A stretch of 58,559 nt of DNA. Origin: Chloroflexota bacterium. Its GTDB lineage: Bacteria > Chloroflexota > Dehalococcoidia > GIF9 > UBA5629. Location: assembly GCA_016875875.1 (NCBI GenBank), contig VGOP01000003.1, positions 162,687 to 221,245 on the forward strand, given 5' to 3'. Shown piece by piece: positions 46,408 through 55,473 of this stretch. Under the pieces are notes generated by a model. The model searched no databases. It was not told where the DNA came from and worked only from the letters and a program-made list of their open reading frames with translations. A program made the position numbers and the translations under genes. Within the stretch, counting starts at the first letter, position 1, and each line of letters begins with the position of its first letter.

Positions 46408-46620
46408 AAAACCCTAAATCCCAATTTCTAAGCTCCAAACAAATTCAAATATCCCAATCAAAAATGATCGCATTGATGTCGACTGATAGCGGCGATTATA
46501 CTTGAGATTGCTTCGGCTTCGCCTCGCAATGACATTTTTGGGCGAGCCCTTAGTGTTTTGAATTTAAGTATTGGAATTTTGATATTGTTTAGGGTTTGGC
46601 TTTTAGTATTTAGAATTTCT
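46408..46620. repeat. Inverted pair of a T-rich dispersed repeat plus a family A copy
   Basis: The gap 46310-46710 contains no gene. AAACCCTAAATCCCAATTTC to CAAATTCAAATATCCCAA (46408-46460) is roughly the inverse of GAATTTAAGTATTGG to TGTTTAGGGTTTGGC (46560-46600), and both resemble 42387-42429. Between them lie a GATTATACTTGAG core and a family A copy (46504-46534, GAGATTGCTTCGGCTTCGCC...). Confidence 0.55.
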
Positions 46621-46710
46621 ATTCCAGAATAACTTCTGGCAACTATCGCTTTTGTAGACACAGTTGATGTAAAATGGGCGATGTGATATTTAAAAGAAGG
46701 AGGGTGTGAA

Positions 46711-47535
46711 ATGCCTACGGCAAAGGTTGGCGATATAAATATCTACTATGAGAGCCAGGGCGATGGTGAACCAATATTGCTAATACAGGGCTATGGGCAG
46801 TACTCTGGACACTGGGAAACCCTGATTCCTCCCCTTTCTAAGGAGTATCGCGTGATTTCTTTTGACAACCGGGGTACCGGGCGGAGCGACAAGCCAGACA
46901 TACCTTACACCATGAAGATGATGGCCGATGATGCCAAGGGATTGCTCGATGCCATCGGTGTTGACTCGGCACATGTTTTCGGCGTTTCTATGGGCGGCAT
47001 GATCTCTCAGGAGTTTGCACTTAATCATCCTGACAAGTTGATAAGTCTCATACTGGGTTGCACCCAGTGTGGGGGAGAAAAAACGATATTGCCCTCCGAG
47101 GAGGCGCTGGCATTTCTTTTCAGCCCGGAGATGGCAAAATTGCCCGTGGAGGAGCGAGCCAGGCAGACGGCGCCCTGGCTGTGGACTCAGGAATTCATCG
47201 ATAAATATCCTGAGGCTGTTGAATTTTATGTAGCCATCACCTCGAAATATCCCACGCCGACTCATGGCTATGCATGCCAGGCACAGGCAATAATTGGTCA
47301 TGATACCTATGAGCGGCTGCCCCAAATAGAGGCTCCAACTTTGGTTATAGCCGGCGATGCTGACAGGCTGATTCCAGTCGAGAACTCGAGGGTTCTAGCT
47401 TCCAGAATACCAAATGCTGAGCTGGTTATACTGGAAAATGCAGGTCATGGTTTCTTCGGTGACGCCGCGGACGAATCCACAAAGGCAATACTCGATTTTC
47501 TGAGGCGGCACCCGAAGGGCAAGAAAAAAGCCTAG
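46711..47535 (+). CDS. Alpha/beta hydrolase
   Basis: 274 aa with SD GAAGGAGGG. Nucleophile S93 in GVSMGG, acid D218 in GDADRLIP and H246 in NAGHGFF form a clear triad; the oxyanion strand LLIQGYGQYSGHW is at ~23-35. Related to small ester or lactone hydrolases and enol-lactonases; the substrate is unknown. It is convergent with the ICMT-like gene. The basic tail RRHPKGKKKA is unusual. Confidence 0.9.
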   Translation: MPTAKVGDINIYYESQGDGEPILLIQGYGQYSGHWETLIPPLSKEYRVISFDNRGTGRSDKPDIPYTMKMMADDAKGLLDAIGVDSAHVFGVSMGGMISQEFALNHPDKLISLILGCTQCGGEKTILPSEEALAFLFSPEMAKLPVEERARQTAPWLWTQEFIDKYPEAVEFYVAITSKYPTPTHGYACQAQAIIGHDTYERLPQIEAPTLVIAGDADRLIPVENSRVLASRIPNAELVILENAGHGFFGDAADESTKAILDFLRRHPKGKKKA

Positions 47536-47572
47536 AGGTTGAACATCCTGTTGAGTGGTCGCTCGGCGTGCC

Positions 47573-48124
47573 TCATTCCCTTTTCTTAAGCCAGGGGATG
47601 AACATGGGCACCCTTTTCTTGTATTCCAGGTATTCCCTGCCGAACTTTTTCTCCATCTCCTTTTCTTCAATAGCTTTAATGTAGAGGACGTTGATCACTA
47701 TGAACAGCGGGGTGAAGATGAAGATGAGTGACAATGAGCCGAGCAGTACCCCCAGCCCGAGCATGAAGATAAACAGGCCAAGCAATATAGGGTTTCTGAT
47801 ATGGGCGTAGAGTCCACTGGTAATCAGCTTCGGCGGCGGGTTGAAGGGTACGGGTGTACCTCTGGTGCTAAAGAAGGCTATGACCGGCCAGAACATGATG
47901 AGGAAGCCAGGAACCGTAATAAGCCAGCCCAGCACCAGGCTCCACAACGACGGGCTGAAATGGAGACAGGCAAGCCATTTGTCCAGCCATAATGCGGCGA
48001 AGATGAAGAGGACTACGATGCCGAAGAAGATAACCAGAGCTATCGGCATTATACGCATTCTACGCTTAATGCCTCCGGTGGCTACCCTGTAGACATAATC
48101 GGCATATCTATCCCAGATGCTCAT
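47573..48124 (-). CDS. Isoprenylcysteine carboxyl methyltransferase-like (PEMT/ICMT) membrane protein
   Basis: 183 aa with SD AAAGGAT. About four TM segments; the conserved GLYAHIRNPILLGLFIFMLG and the C-terminal EEKEMEKKFGREYLEYKKRV are typical of the ICMT/phospholipid methyltransferase fold that binds SAM at the membrane. The bacterial substrate is unknown. Confidence 0.85.
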   Translation of the reverse strand: MSIWDRYADYVYRVATGGIKRRMRIMPIALVIFFGIVVLFIFAALWLDKWLACLHFSPSLWSLVLGWLITVPGFLIMFWPVIAFFSTRGTPVPFNPPPKLITSGLYAHIRNPILLGLFIFMLGLGVLLGSLSLIFIFTPLFIVINVLYIKAIEEKEMEKKFGREYLEYKKRVPMFIPWLKKRE

Positions 48125-48169
48125 TTCTGTTATCCTTTCAGCGTTGTCTCGGTGTGTGTTATAGTTAAT

Positions 48170-48244
48170 GTAGGGACAAGCCTTTAGGCTTGTCCGAAAA
48201 CATTATATACAATTTCACGGGCAGACCTGAAGGTCCGCCCCTAC
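48170..48244. repeat. Dispersed double-hairpin repeat, family B
   Basis: GTAGGGACAAGCC-TTTA-GGCTTGTCC (48170-48195) and GGGCAGACCT-GA-AGGTCCGCCC (48219-48240) with the closing CTAC. It has the same two-hairpin architecture as 38601-38657 with changed stem sequences, that is, compensatory changes that keep the pairing. Confidence 0.75.
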
Positions 48245-48310
48245 ATAAATTTGTTTGACAGTCAGGTGACATAGGCGTATCATCGGGACGCTAATCATTT
48301 GGGAGGTAAG

Positions 48311-48862
48311 ATGGCACGCGTAAAATTAGTTGAGAAAGAACAAGCCGATGAAGTTATTAAAGAGATGTTCCAGAAATTGGAAGACCGTAGAGTTCCCGTA
48401 CTCAATTTGTTCAAAGCCGTGGGCAATTGTCCCAAAATAGGCCGCAATTTCGTCAGGTTGGGCAATTCAATACTCAATCCGGAGTTTATCGACCCGAAGT
48501 TAAGGGAACTGGCTATTTTACGGGTTGGCAATTTGCTCAGGTCGGAATACGAGTTCACCAAGCATGTAACCATAGGCCTGGACGTTGGCGTGGCTAAAGG
48601 CCAGATAGACGAGCTTTCCAATTGGGCATCTTCGAAGAAGTTCACCGATATAGAACGTGCTGTTTTGCAATACACCGATGAGGTAACGCTGAACGTTAAG
48701 GTCAGCGACAGCACCTTTGCTAGTTTGAAGAGATTTTTTGATGACAGGGCAATCGTCAAGCTTACGGCAACCATCGGCTACTATGGAATGGTATCCAGGA
48801 TACTGGTGGCTCTGCAGATAGAACTGGAACCTGGCGAAAAGGCTTTCATACCGAAATACTAA
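48311..48862 (+). CDS. Carboxymuconolactone decarboxylase / AhpD-like protein
   Basis: 183 aa from ATG 48311 with SD GGGAGGT (a longer TTG start at 48299 lies on the SD and is rejected). LRELAILRVGNLLRSEYEFTKHV is the CMD family core; the AhpD CxxC pair is absent, so peroxidase-reductase activity is unlikely. It is 27 bp upstream of the SDR gene, probably one operon. Confidence 0.87.
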   Translation: MARVKLVEKEQADEVIKEMFQKLEDRRVPVLNLFKAVGNCPKIGRNFVRLGNSILNPEFIDPKLRELAILRVGNLLRSEYEFTKHVTIGLDVGVAKGQIDELSNWASSKKFTDIERAVLQYTDEVTLNVKVSDSTFASLKRFFDDRAIVKLTATIGYYGMVSRILVALQIELEPGEKAFIPKY

Positions 48863-48889
48863 GGCGCTGCATTCAGGGAGGTTCATTCT

Positions 48890-49651
48890 ATGTTGAGATT
48901 AAAAGATAAGGTGGCAATTGTATCGGGCGCCGGCTCCATAAGGCCTGGTATGGGGAACGGGAAGACAACCGCCATCTTATTTGCCAGGGAGGGAGCAAAG
49001 GTAATCGCCGTGGACAAGAATCTTGAAGCGGCTGAAGAAACGGTCAGATTAATTGTTGGAGAAGGTGGTGAGGCAAGGGCAATACAGGCCGATGTGACCA
49101 GGGAAGCGGAGGCTAAAAAAGTTATCGATGCAACGGTGTCTACTTATGGCAAGCTGGATATACTGTTTAATAATGTAGGTATCGGCCTGGGTGGTAGCGG
49201 CCTTAAGGTGACCGAGGAAGAATGGGATGCTATCATGGATACAAACCTCAAAAGTATACTCTTTATGTGCAAATATGCCGTGCCGGAGATGAGGAAAGTT
49301 GGCGGTGGAGCCATCGTTAATAATGCATCTATGGCAGCATTTTACAGTCACCGCATCTATGCCTACGCTACTTCAAAAGCCGGTGTTATGGCATTGACCA
49401 GGTCTCTAGCAGTGGGAATGGCGAAGGATAACATCAGGGTGAACTGCGTGGCGCCCGGCTATATAGACACTCCAATGGTTCAAGCTATTATGAACGAGAA
49501 GCGTGAGCGTAGTATTGAAGAACGCGTTCCAATGCGCAGACACGGTAAAGCTGAGGAAGTAGCCTATGCCGTCCTTTTCCTGGCATCAGACGAAGCTTCT
49601 TTCATAACCGGGCAAACTATCTGCATTGACGGCGGCATGTCGGCGACGTGA
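48890..49651 (+). CDS. Short-chain dehydrogenase/reductase
   Basis: 253 aa with SD CAGGGAGG. Rossmann glycine motif GAGSIRPGMGNG (13-24), which is longer than the usual TGxxxGxG, D42 after the second strand (favouring NAD), catalytic S147 and Y159-x3-K163. C-terminal FITGQTICIDGG is typical. Substrate unknown. It is paired with the CMD-like gene. Confidence 0.92.
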   Translation: MLRLKDKVAIVSGAGSIRPGMGNGKTTAILFAREGAKVIAVDKNLEAAEETVRLIVGEGGEARAIQADVTREAEAKKVIDATVSTYGKLDILFNNVGIGLGGSGLKVTEEEWDAIMDTNLKSILFMCKYAVPEMRKVGGGAIVNNASMAAFYSHRIYAYATSKAGVMALTRSLAVGMAKDNIRVNCVAPGYIDTPMVQAIMNEKRERSIEERVPMRRHGKAEEVAYAVLFLASDEASFITGQTICIDGGMSAT

Positions 49652-49673
49652 TACTGCAGACCTGAAGGCTTTT

Positions 49674-50018
49674 TTATTTGCTTTTCCTGATTTTTTCGAG
49701 AGATGCCTTAGCATGGGGTGCCATGCCCCAGAATTTGGTCAGCTTTTCACAGGCATATTCATCGCAGTAGGCGCAGTTCTCGACACCCTTTTCCTTGCCG
49801 CACTTCCTTATCCCGCAAACATAGCAGTAATTGATGATTCTTTTGCTGTCGGACTTGCAGCCATCGCAGTTAATGTCCTCTGGTTTGATGGCCATGTTGT
49901 ACTGCTTAGACCACATCTCGGCGACATTCTTCCTTTTGGCGTCATCGTTTTTCTGAGTCGCCTCAAATGCCGGGCATTCAGTGCAGACTATTCCACAGTA
50001 GGCAATCATCTTGTCCAT
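49674..50018 (-). CDS. DUF3795 Cys-rich protein
   Basis: 114 aa with SD AAAGGAGG. AYCGIVCTECPAF at the start and INCDGCKSD, NYCYVCGIRKCG, NCAYCDEYACEKL give twelve Cys in the DUF3795 pattern, likely to bind metal or Fe-S. It is soluble. Convergent with the SDR gene. Function unknown. Confidence 0.88.
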   Translation of the reverse strand: MDKMIAYCGIVCTECPAFEATQKNDDAKRKNVAEMWSKQYNMAIKPEDINCDGCKSDSKRIINYCYVCGIRKCGKEKGVENCAYCDEYACEKLTKFWGMAPHAKASLEKIRKSK

Positions 50019-50048
50019 GGTTTCCTCCTTTGGTTGGCGTCCGGCGGG

Positions 50049-50927
50049 TTATCTTTTAGAAAGCTTGGCTTTCGCCTTGCGCCATCGCGTGAAATAGAGT
50101 ACCACAACCAGGATGATAATCCAAACAGGGCTGAATATCACCAGCCAGATAGCTATGTTAGCTAATGCCTTGCCAAAGGTAGCCAGGCCACGAATCGCCG
50201 ATTTGAGGGTCTCCAGAGCGCTCCAGCCGGTTCCGTCTATGGGCTTTGTTTTCTGTAAACTTACCTCGATAAGCGCCATGTCCGAGGTGCGCTCCAGATA
50301 CTGAATGCGCCCCTTAATCCGTTCGATTTCCTGTCGCACGTTGGAGAGTTGCTGGTACACCTTTAGTGTGTCTTCCACCGTCTCGGCTTTCTTGAGCAGT
50401 TCCAGATATTGGGCTTCGGTTGCTTCCAGGTTGCGAAGCTGAGCCTGCAGGTCGGTGTACTCTTCAGTTACGTCTTGACTGTCGGTGCTCTCGTTAGTCA
50501 CCTTGACTGCTAGTTTGCGGAGTTTCTCGAAAGCTTCATCGAAGCGGTCAGACGGTACTCGAATCGAAATTCTGCCATAGGTTATGTCTTTATCTCCTTG
50601 CTTATTGGAGGAGACTACATAGCCATCTAATTCTTTGGCAACTCTGGTGACGCCAGTAATAGCCTCGGTTATATCGTTCACCTCCAGCGTCATATAGCCA
50701 GTCTTCACCAGTCTGCGGTCTATATCTGCCCCTTCAGATTCAGTGGGAGCATAGCTTGATGCAGCTTCATAGGCGTAATTCTTAGATATTCCTCCTGCCG
50801 CTGGAAACACTCTCTCTGCCGATGGTGCTGGTGGCGGTATTGGACTTTGTTTGGCTGCACAGCCTGCAGCCAGTACCAGCCCCAGGATTAGAAGTACAGG
50901 TATGACGATTTTAGCTAGCCTGTTCAT
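50049..50927 (-). CDS. DUF4349 membrane lipoprotein
   Basis: 292 aa. Lipobox LAAGC with Cys23; then a DUF4349 domain (RRLVKTGYMTLEVNDITEAI, VSSNKQGDK, ISIRVPSDRFDEAFEKLRKL), a coiled coil (~150-210, LQAQLRNLEATEAQYLELL), and a C-terminal TM helix (~257-280) with a basic cytoplasmic tail. It would be anchored at both ends. The family is of unknown function, often envelope-associated. Good SD; the gap to the next gene holds nothing recognisable. Confidence 0.87.
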   Translation of the reverse strand: MNRLAKIVIPVLLILGLVLAAGCAAKQSPIPPPAPSAERVFPAAGGISKNYAYEAASSYAPTESEGADIDRRLVKTGYMTLEVNDITEAITGVTRVAKELDGYVVSSNKQGDKDITYGRISIRVPSDRFDEAFEKLRKLAVKVTNESTDSQDVTEEYTDLQAQLRNLEATEAQYLELLKKAETVEDTLKVYQQLSNVRQEIERIKGRIQYLERTSDMALIEVSLQKTKPIDGTGWSALETLKSAIRGLATFGKALANIAIWLVIFSPVWIIILVVVLYFTRWRKAKAKLSKR

Positions 50928-51033
50928 TTTTACCTCCTTTTGTCCTTTTCTTTTAGTAATATACGGATAATCTGGAAAAGTATTACAGATTAACGAACCA
51001 ATGCCTTTAAAGTTTATATTTTAATGGCTAAGC

Positions 51034-51552
51034 CTATTTCTTCTTAATCGGATATCGGATGGTAGTCTTCTGGACTTTGGCTCGAGGCGATGTCAGGTAT
51101 TCTTCCTCGTGAACACCGGCTATTTCGTAGCCGTTTTCCTCAATAAATTTATGCAGTCGCTCAACTGTAGGTTGTTCCTGGCTGTAAGAGCCGATGTGGA
51201 GGAGTTGAGCCACAGTTCCATAGTCCCACTGCTCGATTTTGACTTCAATACCGGCAGTTTTCTGTGGGAGGGATGTTATTTTGTCAGGGATAGGCAGTCC
51301 CCAGATGCCGAGCCAGTCGTTCTTGGGGGCAAGATGGGCATTAGGCCAGCGCGCCCGCAGGCCGCTGACTTTGAACTCAATGCCCTTCTTTTTCAAGTCG
51401 AACTTCAGCTTGTAAACCGAACCGTATAGCGCCGGCAGGAATTCAGCCGCAACTTTGTTGGGGTCGCCTTTCGTGTAGACGACAGCCATCTTCTGTGATG
51501 GCATGTGGAGTATCTGTGGCTCTTTCTTAGTCGTTGATTTCTGCGATGTCAT
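51034..51552 (-). CDS. GyrI-like small-molecule-binding domain protein
   Basis: 172 aa from ATG 51552 (MTSQKSTTKK) with SD GGAGGT. A frame opening at 51720 would add 56 unconserved residues across the SD and is rejected. The two-repeat GyrI/SOUL-like alpha/beta domain has KMAVVYTKGDPNKVAAEFLP, VKIEQWDYGTVAQLLHIGSY and ENGYEIAGVHEEEYL. It probably binds a hydrophobic ligand. Divergent from the acyl-CoA ligase gene. Confidence 0.82.
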   Translation of the reverse strand: MTSQKSTTKKEPQILHMPSQKMAVVYTKGDPNKVAAEFLPALYGSVYKLKFDLKKKGIEFKVSGLRARWPNAHLAPKNDWLGIWGLPIPDKITSLPQKTAGIEVKIEQWDYGTVAQLLHIGSYSQEQPTVERLHKFIEENGYEIAGVHEEEYLTSPRAKVQKTTIRYPIKKK

Positions 51553-51722
51553 GTAAGCACCTCCTGGAGCTTTAGCGGTTGCTATGTGCCTAATTATACA
51601 TCTGACTGGTCTAAAGTAGAATGCCCAAGAGGCGAATCTGATATAATATTTGAATGCTGGGCTAGCTTTGTAGCCATCACTCTCTATCGGTTTTGGACTA
51701 GTAAAGCAGAGAGGGGGCATTA

Positions 51723-53438
51723 ATGGGTCAGTCTATAGTTGAAGAACTAGAGCCGCTATTCAATCCCAAGTCAGTTGCTGTAGTCGGGGCAACAAACAAC
51801 TGGAACAAGTGGGGATGCTTGACTTTCACCAGCGCCCTAAATGGTTTCCGTGGTCCAGTATACCCGGTGAACAATAAAGAAAATGAAATCTTGGGCCATA
51901 AAGCCTTTGCCCGCATAAGTGATATACCGGAGCCGGTTGACCTTGCTGTCTTCGTTATCCCGGCTCCCATCGTTGCCTCAGTCATGGAGGACTGTGTGGC
52001 CAAGGGTGTGAAGGCGGGAGTAATTATTTCAGCTGGCTTTGCCGAGATTGGAGAAGAGGGGAAGAAGCTGCAGGATGAAGTTTTGAGGATTGCCAGAAAA
52101 GGTGGGATTCGTTTCATTGGCCCTAACTGCATGGGATTCTGGAGCGCCTCGTCCGATTTGAGGGCATTTATGTTTCCGTTGCCGGTTGAGGATGGGCCAT
52201 TGGCTTTTGTATCGCAAGGTGGGAACGTTGGCGGTGCTGTGGTGACATCCGGCCACATGCGCGGAATAGGTTTTCATCGTTACGTAAGCTGCGGTTGTGC
52301 TGCGGACATACAGATTGAGGACTACATAGAGTACTTCGGTGAGGACCCACAAGTAAAAGTCATTCTGGCATATATAGAAGGCTTGGTTGATGGCGGGCGT
52401 TTCTTAGAGAAGGTAAAAAAAGTGACTCCGAAGAAGCCAGTCATCGTTCTGAAGCCGGGCAAAACGGACGCTGCTGCCAAGGCGATAACGTCTCACTCCG
52501 GGGCGCTGGCGGGTTCTGATGAGGCTTATGAGGCTGCTTTCAAGAGCATTGGGATAACCAGGGTGGAAAGTCCTGAAGAGCTGCTGGATGTTGCCATCGG
52601 ATTTATAACCCAGCCGCTCCCCAAAGGCAGAAACGTGGCCATATTGACCCCCGGCGGTAGCTACGGAGTTATCTGTGCTGACGCCTGTGCCGCAGAGGGC
52701 CTCAATGTGGTCAAGTTGCCAGACAACGTTATCGCAGCGTTCGATAGAGTATTTCCACCACGGTGGAGCCGTGGCAACCCTGTGGACCCTGCTGGAGATA
52801 GGAACTTCGTCGCCTTTCTTACCGCTCCAGATAAATTGTTAAAGGTGAGCGAGGTTGATTCACTGATTTTTATGGGATTTAGCGGTTTCTCAATTTTTGC
52901 CTCGCTGTTCGTGTCTACAGATTCTGGTGGAACTGCTCCGTGGCTTTCCTCACGCGAAGCATTCCGTGAGCTTGCCAGTGCATTTACCAAGGCGCTTAGT
53001 TCGAAAGATGCTGCGGAAATCGGCAAATTTATAAAGCCTATTGTTTCTGGTATGGCTTCAAGGATGGGTATTTATCATGAGGAAGAAATCGGCGAACTGA
53101 CGGAGATAGTTGCCTCTGCCATCGCCTCTGGGCGGCTCAATGTACCATTTCTCATTAGCGGTTTTTTGCCCCCGGGCTCTCAGGCTCTAGCCGAGATGGG
53201 AGTTCGAAATCAACCTACAACTAATGAAGCGGTGGCTCATTTTCTGGTGGCATTGGCGGAGCAGTGGGTGGCAAGTAATGGGAAGCCGGTGCTTACCACC
53301 ACCTTCTTTGCTGAGGACCAGCCCCGTCTACAGGGGACTCATTATGCTTATCCTTCTGGCAGACATGCCGCCAGGGTTCTGATTAAGATGGTGGAATATA
53401 AGGAGTACCTGGAAGCTATCGGCGCATATAAGGGATGA
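51723..53438 (+). CDS. NDP-forming acyl-CoA ligase, alpha-type subunit only
   Basis: 571 aa with SD GAGAGGGGG. The N-terminal CoA-binding Rossmann domain (~12-140, VAVVGATNNWNKWG; GAPNCMGFW-like IGPNCMGF) and two succinyl-CoA ligase-like domains are present, with the phosphohistidine region SHSGALAGSDEAYEAAF. The ATP-grasp (beta) domain usually fused or adjacent is missing: the next gene is a nitroreductase. It may need a beta subunit encoded elsewhere. The last ~100 residues diverge from the family. It could make acetyl-CoA or other acyl-CoA. Confidence 0.85.
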   Translation: MGQSIVEELEPLFNPKSVAVVGATNNWNKWGCLTFTSALNGFRGPVYPVNNKENEILGHKAFARISDIPEPVDLAVFVIPAPIVASVMEDCVAKGVKAGVIISAGFAEIGEEGKKLQDEVLRIARKGGIRFIGPNCMGFWSASSDLRAFMFPLPVEDGPLAFVSQGGNVGGAVVTSGHMRGIGFHRYVSCGCAADIQIEDYIEYFGEDPQVKVILAYIEGLVDGGRFLEKVKKVTPKKPVIVLKPGKTDAAAKAITSHSGALAGSDEAYEAAFKSIGITRVESPEELLDVAIGFITQPLPKGRNVAILTPGGSYGVICADACAAEGLNVVKLPDNVIAAFDRVFPPRWSRGNPVDPAGDRNFVAFLTAPDKLLKVSEVDSLIFMGFSGFSIFASLFVSTDSGGTAPWLSSREAFRELASAFTKALSSKDAAEIGKFIKPIVSGMASRMGIYHEEEIGELTEIVASAIASGRLNVPFLISGFLPPGSQALAEMGVRNQPTTNEAVAHFLVALAEQWVASNGKPVLTTTFFAEDQPRLQGTHYAYPSGRHAARVLIKMVEYKEYLEAIGAYKG

Positions 53439-53476
53439 TGCCTCGTTCTGTGTAGTGGTTGAAAGGAGGGACCGGT

Positions 53477-54235
53477 ATGTCAAAAATCCAACATGTATTT
53501 GGAATTATGCTTATGCTTGTAGTTGTGCTCCTGTTTGGCACGATTGGCTGTATGTCGTCTGTTTCGGATAGCGACTGTGGCACGCTGCAAGCCGAGCTGG
53601 ATAGAGCCAATGCTGAATTAAATAAGCTTAAGGCTGAGCTGGAAGGAATACAAGCTGAGGTTACCGCAGTTAAGACTGCTTCTCTGGAGGAACTACTGCA
53701 GCAGCGGAGGTCAATCAGAGAATATATTGACGCACCTCTAACTCAAGACGAAGTGATGAAGCTGCTCTGGGCTGGGCAGGGGATAACCAGTGCCAGAGGT
53801 TTTCGCACTGCGCCTTCGGCCGGGGCGCTTTACCCTCTTGAGATATATCTGGTAGCTGGTAATGTGGATAACCTGGCACCTGGCATCTATAAATATAATC
53901 CTGTAAAGAATGACCTGACCCTTGTCAAGGAAGGAGATGCCCGGGCTATTCTGGCTTCGGCATCTCTGGGCCAGAGAAGTGTGGCGGACGGAGCCATAGA
54001 TATTGTGATTGCTGCTGTCTACGAGCGGACGCAAATCAAATATGGCCCCAGGGGCGAGAGATATGTCCATATCGAGGTTGGTCATGCTGCTCAGAATATA
54101 TGTCTTCAGGCGACCGCCCTGGGGTTGGGGTTGGTGACGATTGGTGCCTTCGATGATGCTGCGATAGCAAAAATTATTGGAATGTCCTCTGATGAAGCTC
54201 CGCTGTATGTGATGCCGGTGGGCAGAATAAAGTAG
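53477..54235 (+). CDS. Exported SagB-type nitroreductase-family protein
   Basis: 252 aa from ATG 53477 with SD AAAGGAGG (the in-frame TTG at 53459 is before the SD). A hydrophobic export segment (~8-24) ends at Cys25, a possible lipidation site; a coiled coil follows (~37-66, LQAELDRANAELNKLKAEL). The FMN-dependent nitroreductase domain has the SagB/ThcOx hallmarks RRSIREYIDAPLTQDEV, RTAPSAGALYPLEIY, LYVMPVGRIK. SagB enzymes oxidise azolines or reduce; an extracytoplasmic, anchored copy is uncommon because FMN would need export. No RiPP genes are nearby. Confidence 0.82.
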   Translation: MSKIQHVFGIMLMLVVVLLFGTIGCMSSVSDSDCGTLQAELDRANAELNKLKAELEGIQAEVTAVKTASLEELLQQRRSIREYIDAPLTQDEVMKLLWAGQGITSARGFRTAPSAGALYPLEIYLVAGNVDNLAPGIYKYNPVKNDLTLVKEGDARAILASASLGQRSVADGAIDIVIAAVYERTQIKYGPRGERYVHIEVGHAAQNICLQATALGLGLVTIGAFDDAAIAKIIGMSSDEAPLYVMPVGRIK

Positions 54236-54256
54236 GGCGACCTTACAAGGTCGCCC
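54235..54256. terminator. Stem-loop after the SagB-like gene
   Basis: GGGCGACCT-TACA-AGGTCGCCC, a perfect 9-bp stem whose first base is the last base of the stop codon. No T-run follows, so the terminator is weak or shared with the convergent gene. Confidence 0.5.
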
Positions 54257-54291
54257 TGGCAGGATTTGGCGAAAACTACTCTTGGCTAAGG

Positions 54292-55443
54292 TTATTTCCC
54301 CGCCTTGGACTTGTTGTTTGGCTTATCCTTGTCGGGCTTGTTTTGACCATTGTCTTGGGTAGCTTCCTGTCCCTGTGTTTGATTGTCTGTGACCGAGTTT
54401 TTCTTTAGCTGCCCCTTACCCGGATTGGCTTCCTCATCGTCATCGTCTTGAGTCGCTTGTTCGCTGCCAGCCTGGTTTTGCACCTCTGACATTATTTGGA
54501 GCTGCTCCTCTGCGCCTTGGTTCTCTACCCTCTCCCTTATCTGAAGCTGTTCCTCTTCTTGGTCTTTGTCCTTCTTGCCGGCGTGCTCAGCAGCCTGGGA
54601 CTTCGGATTAAACGGCTTTTGCAATCCCGGCGCTTTTTCAATCCCCTTACCGGGAACGCCACTTAGCTTGAGTATCTCAAATTTGGTCAAAAGCGTCTTG
54701 CTAATAATAGTGAGGGAAACTGTAGCTGTGTCGCTACCAGTTAGGCTATTGCCGAGACCGTCAGTACCGGTAACATTAGCCGTATTGACGATGGACTTGC
54801 CTCGTAGAAAATCCCAGATTGAGACGGTGTAAGTAGCATTGGCTGTGATAGTCTGGCCGGGGGCAAGCGCCATGTTGTCGTTACCATTCAGGGTTATTGG
54901 GCCTAGCTTGTCATCTTCCAAGGTTATGTTGTCAATAGCGATGTCACCCGTGTTCGTAATAGTGTAAGTATAGGTAATAACTTCATGTGGTGAGGCCGTT
55001 TCCCTGTCAGCTTCTTTGTTTATCTGAAGTTCAGTGTTGTATGACAATTCAACCGTGGCTGTGCCTGTATCAGTGAAGAGATTACCGTCAGGGTCAGTAC
55101 CTGAGACTTCGGCGGTGTTCACCAGCGGGCCAGGTAAATCAGTTTCAGCCACAGTGTAGGTAGCAGTAGCTGTAATAGTGGCACCGGAATCGAGGCTTGT
55201 TTGCCCGCCGAGGTCGATTGTACCAAGCGGGTCATCTTCTAAGGTGATGTTCTCGATGGTGACATTGTCGGTGTTGGTGATAGTATAGGTGTAAGTGATG
55301 GTATCACCTACAGAAGCCGAGGTTGGGTCGGCTGATTTGCTGATGCTGAGGCTAGCTTCCTCCTGGGCGCTGACATTTATCATGGACATGGGCATCAGCA
55401 GGGCGACGATGGCTATTAGTACCGGGATGCTCCACTTTTTCAT
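54292..55443 (-). CDS. Secreted protein with two DUF11 repeats and a hydrophilic tail
   Basis: 383 aa. Signal peptide ~1-26 (cleavage after VSA). Two ~110-aa DUF11/CARDB-like beta repeats share ITYTYTITNTGDIAIDNITL and TATYTV-type blocks (residues ~32-133 and ~140-243). A low-complexity Gln/Glu/Lys/Asp-rich tail (~275-383) includes QLQIRERVENQGAEEQLQIM repeats. It has no membrane anchor or sortase motif. Probably cell-surface or S-layer related. Good SD; an inverted repeat is in its leader. Confidence 0.8.
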   Translation of the reverse strand: MKKWSIPVLIAIVALLMPMSMINVSAQEEASLSISKSADPTSASVGDTITYTYTITNTDNVTIENITLEDDPLGTIDLGGQTSLDSGATITATATYTVAETDLPGPLVNTAEVSGTDPDGNLFTDTGTATVELSYNTELQINKEADRETASPHEVITYTYTITNTGDIAIDNITLEDDKLGPITLNGNDNMALAPGQTITANATYTVSIWDFLRGKSIVNTANVTGTDGLGNSLTGSDTATVSLTIISKTLLTKFEILKLSGVPGKGIEKAPGLQKPFNPKSQAAEHAGKKDKDQEEEQLQIRERVENQGAEEQLQIMSEVQNQAGSEQATQDDDDEEANPGKGQLKKNSVTDNQTQGQEATQDNGQNKPDKDKPNNKSKAGK

Positions 55444-55473
55444 GTTTTGAACCTCCTCTTTGTGGGTTTTTTT

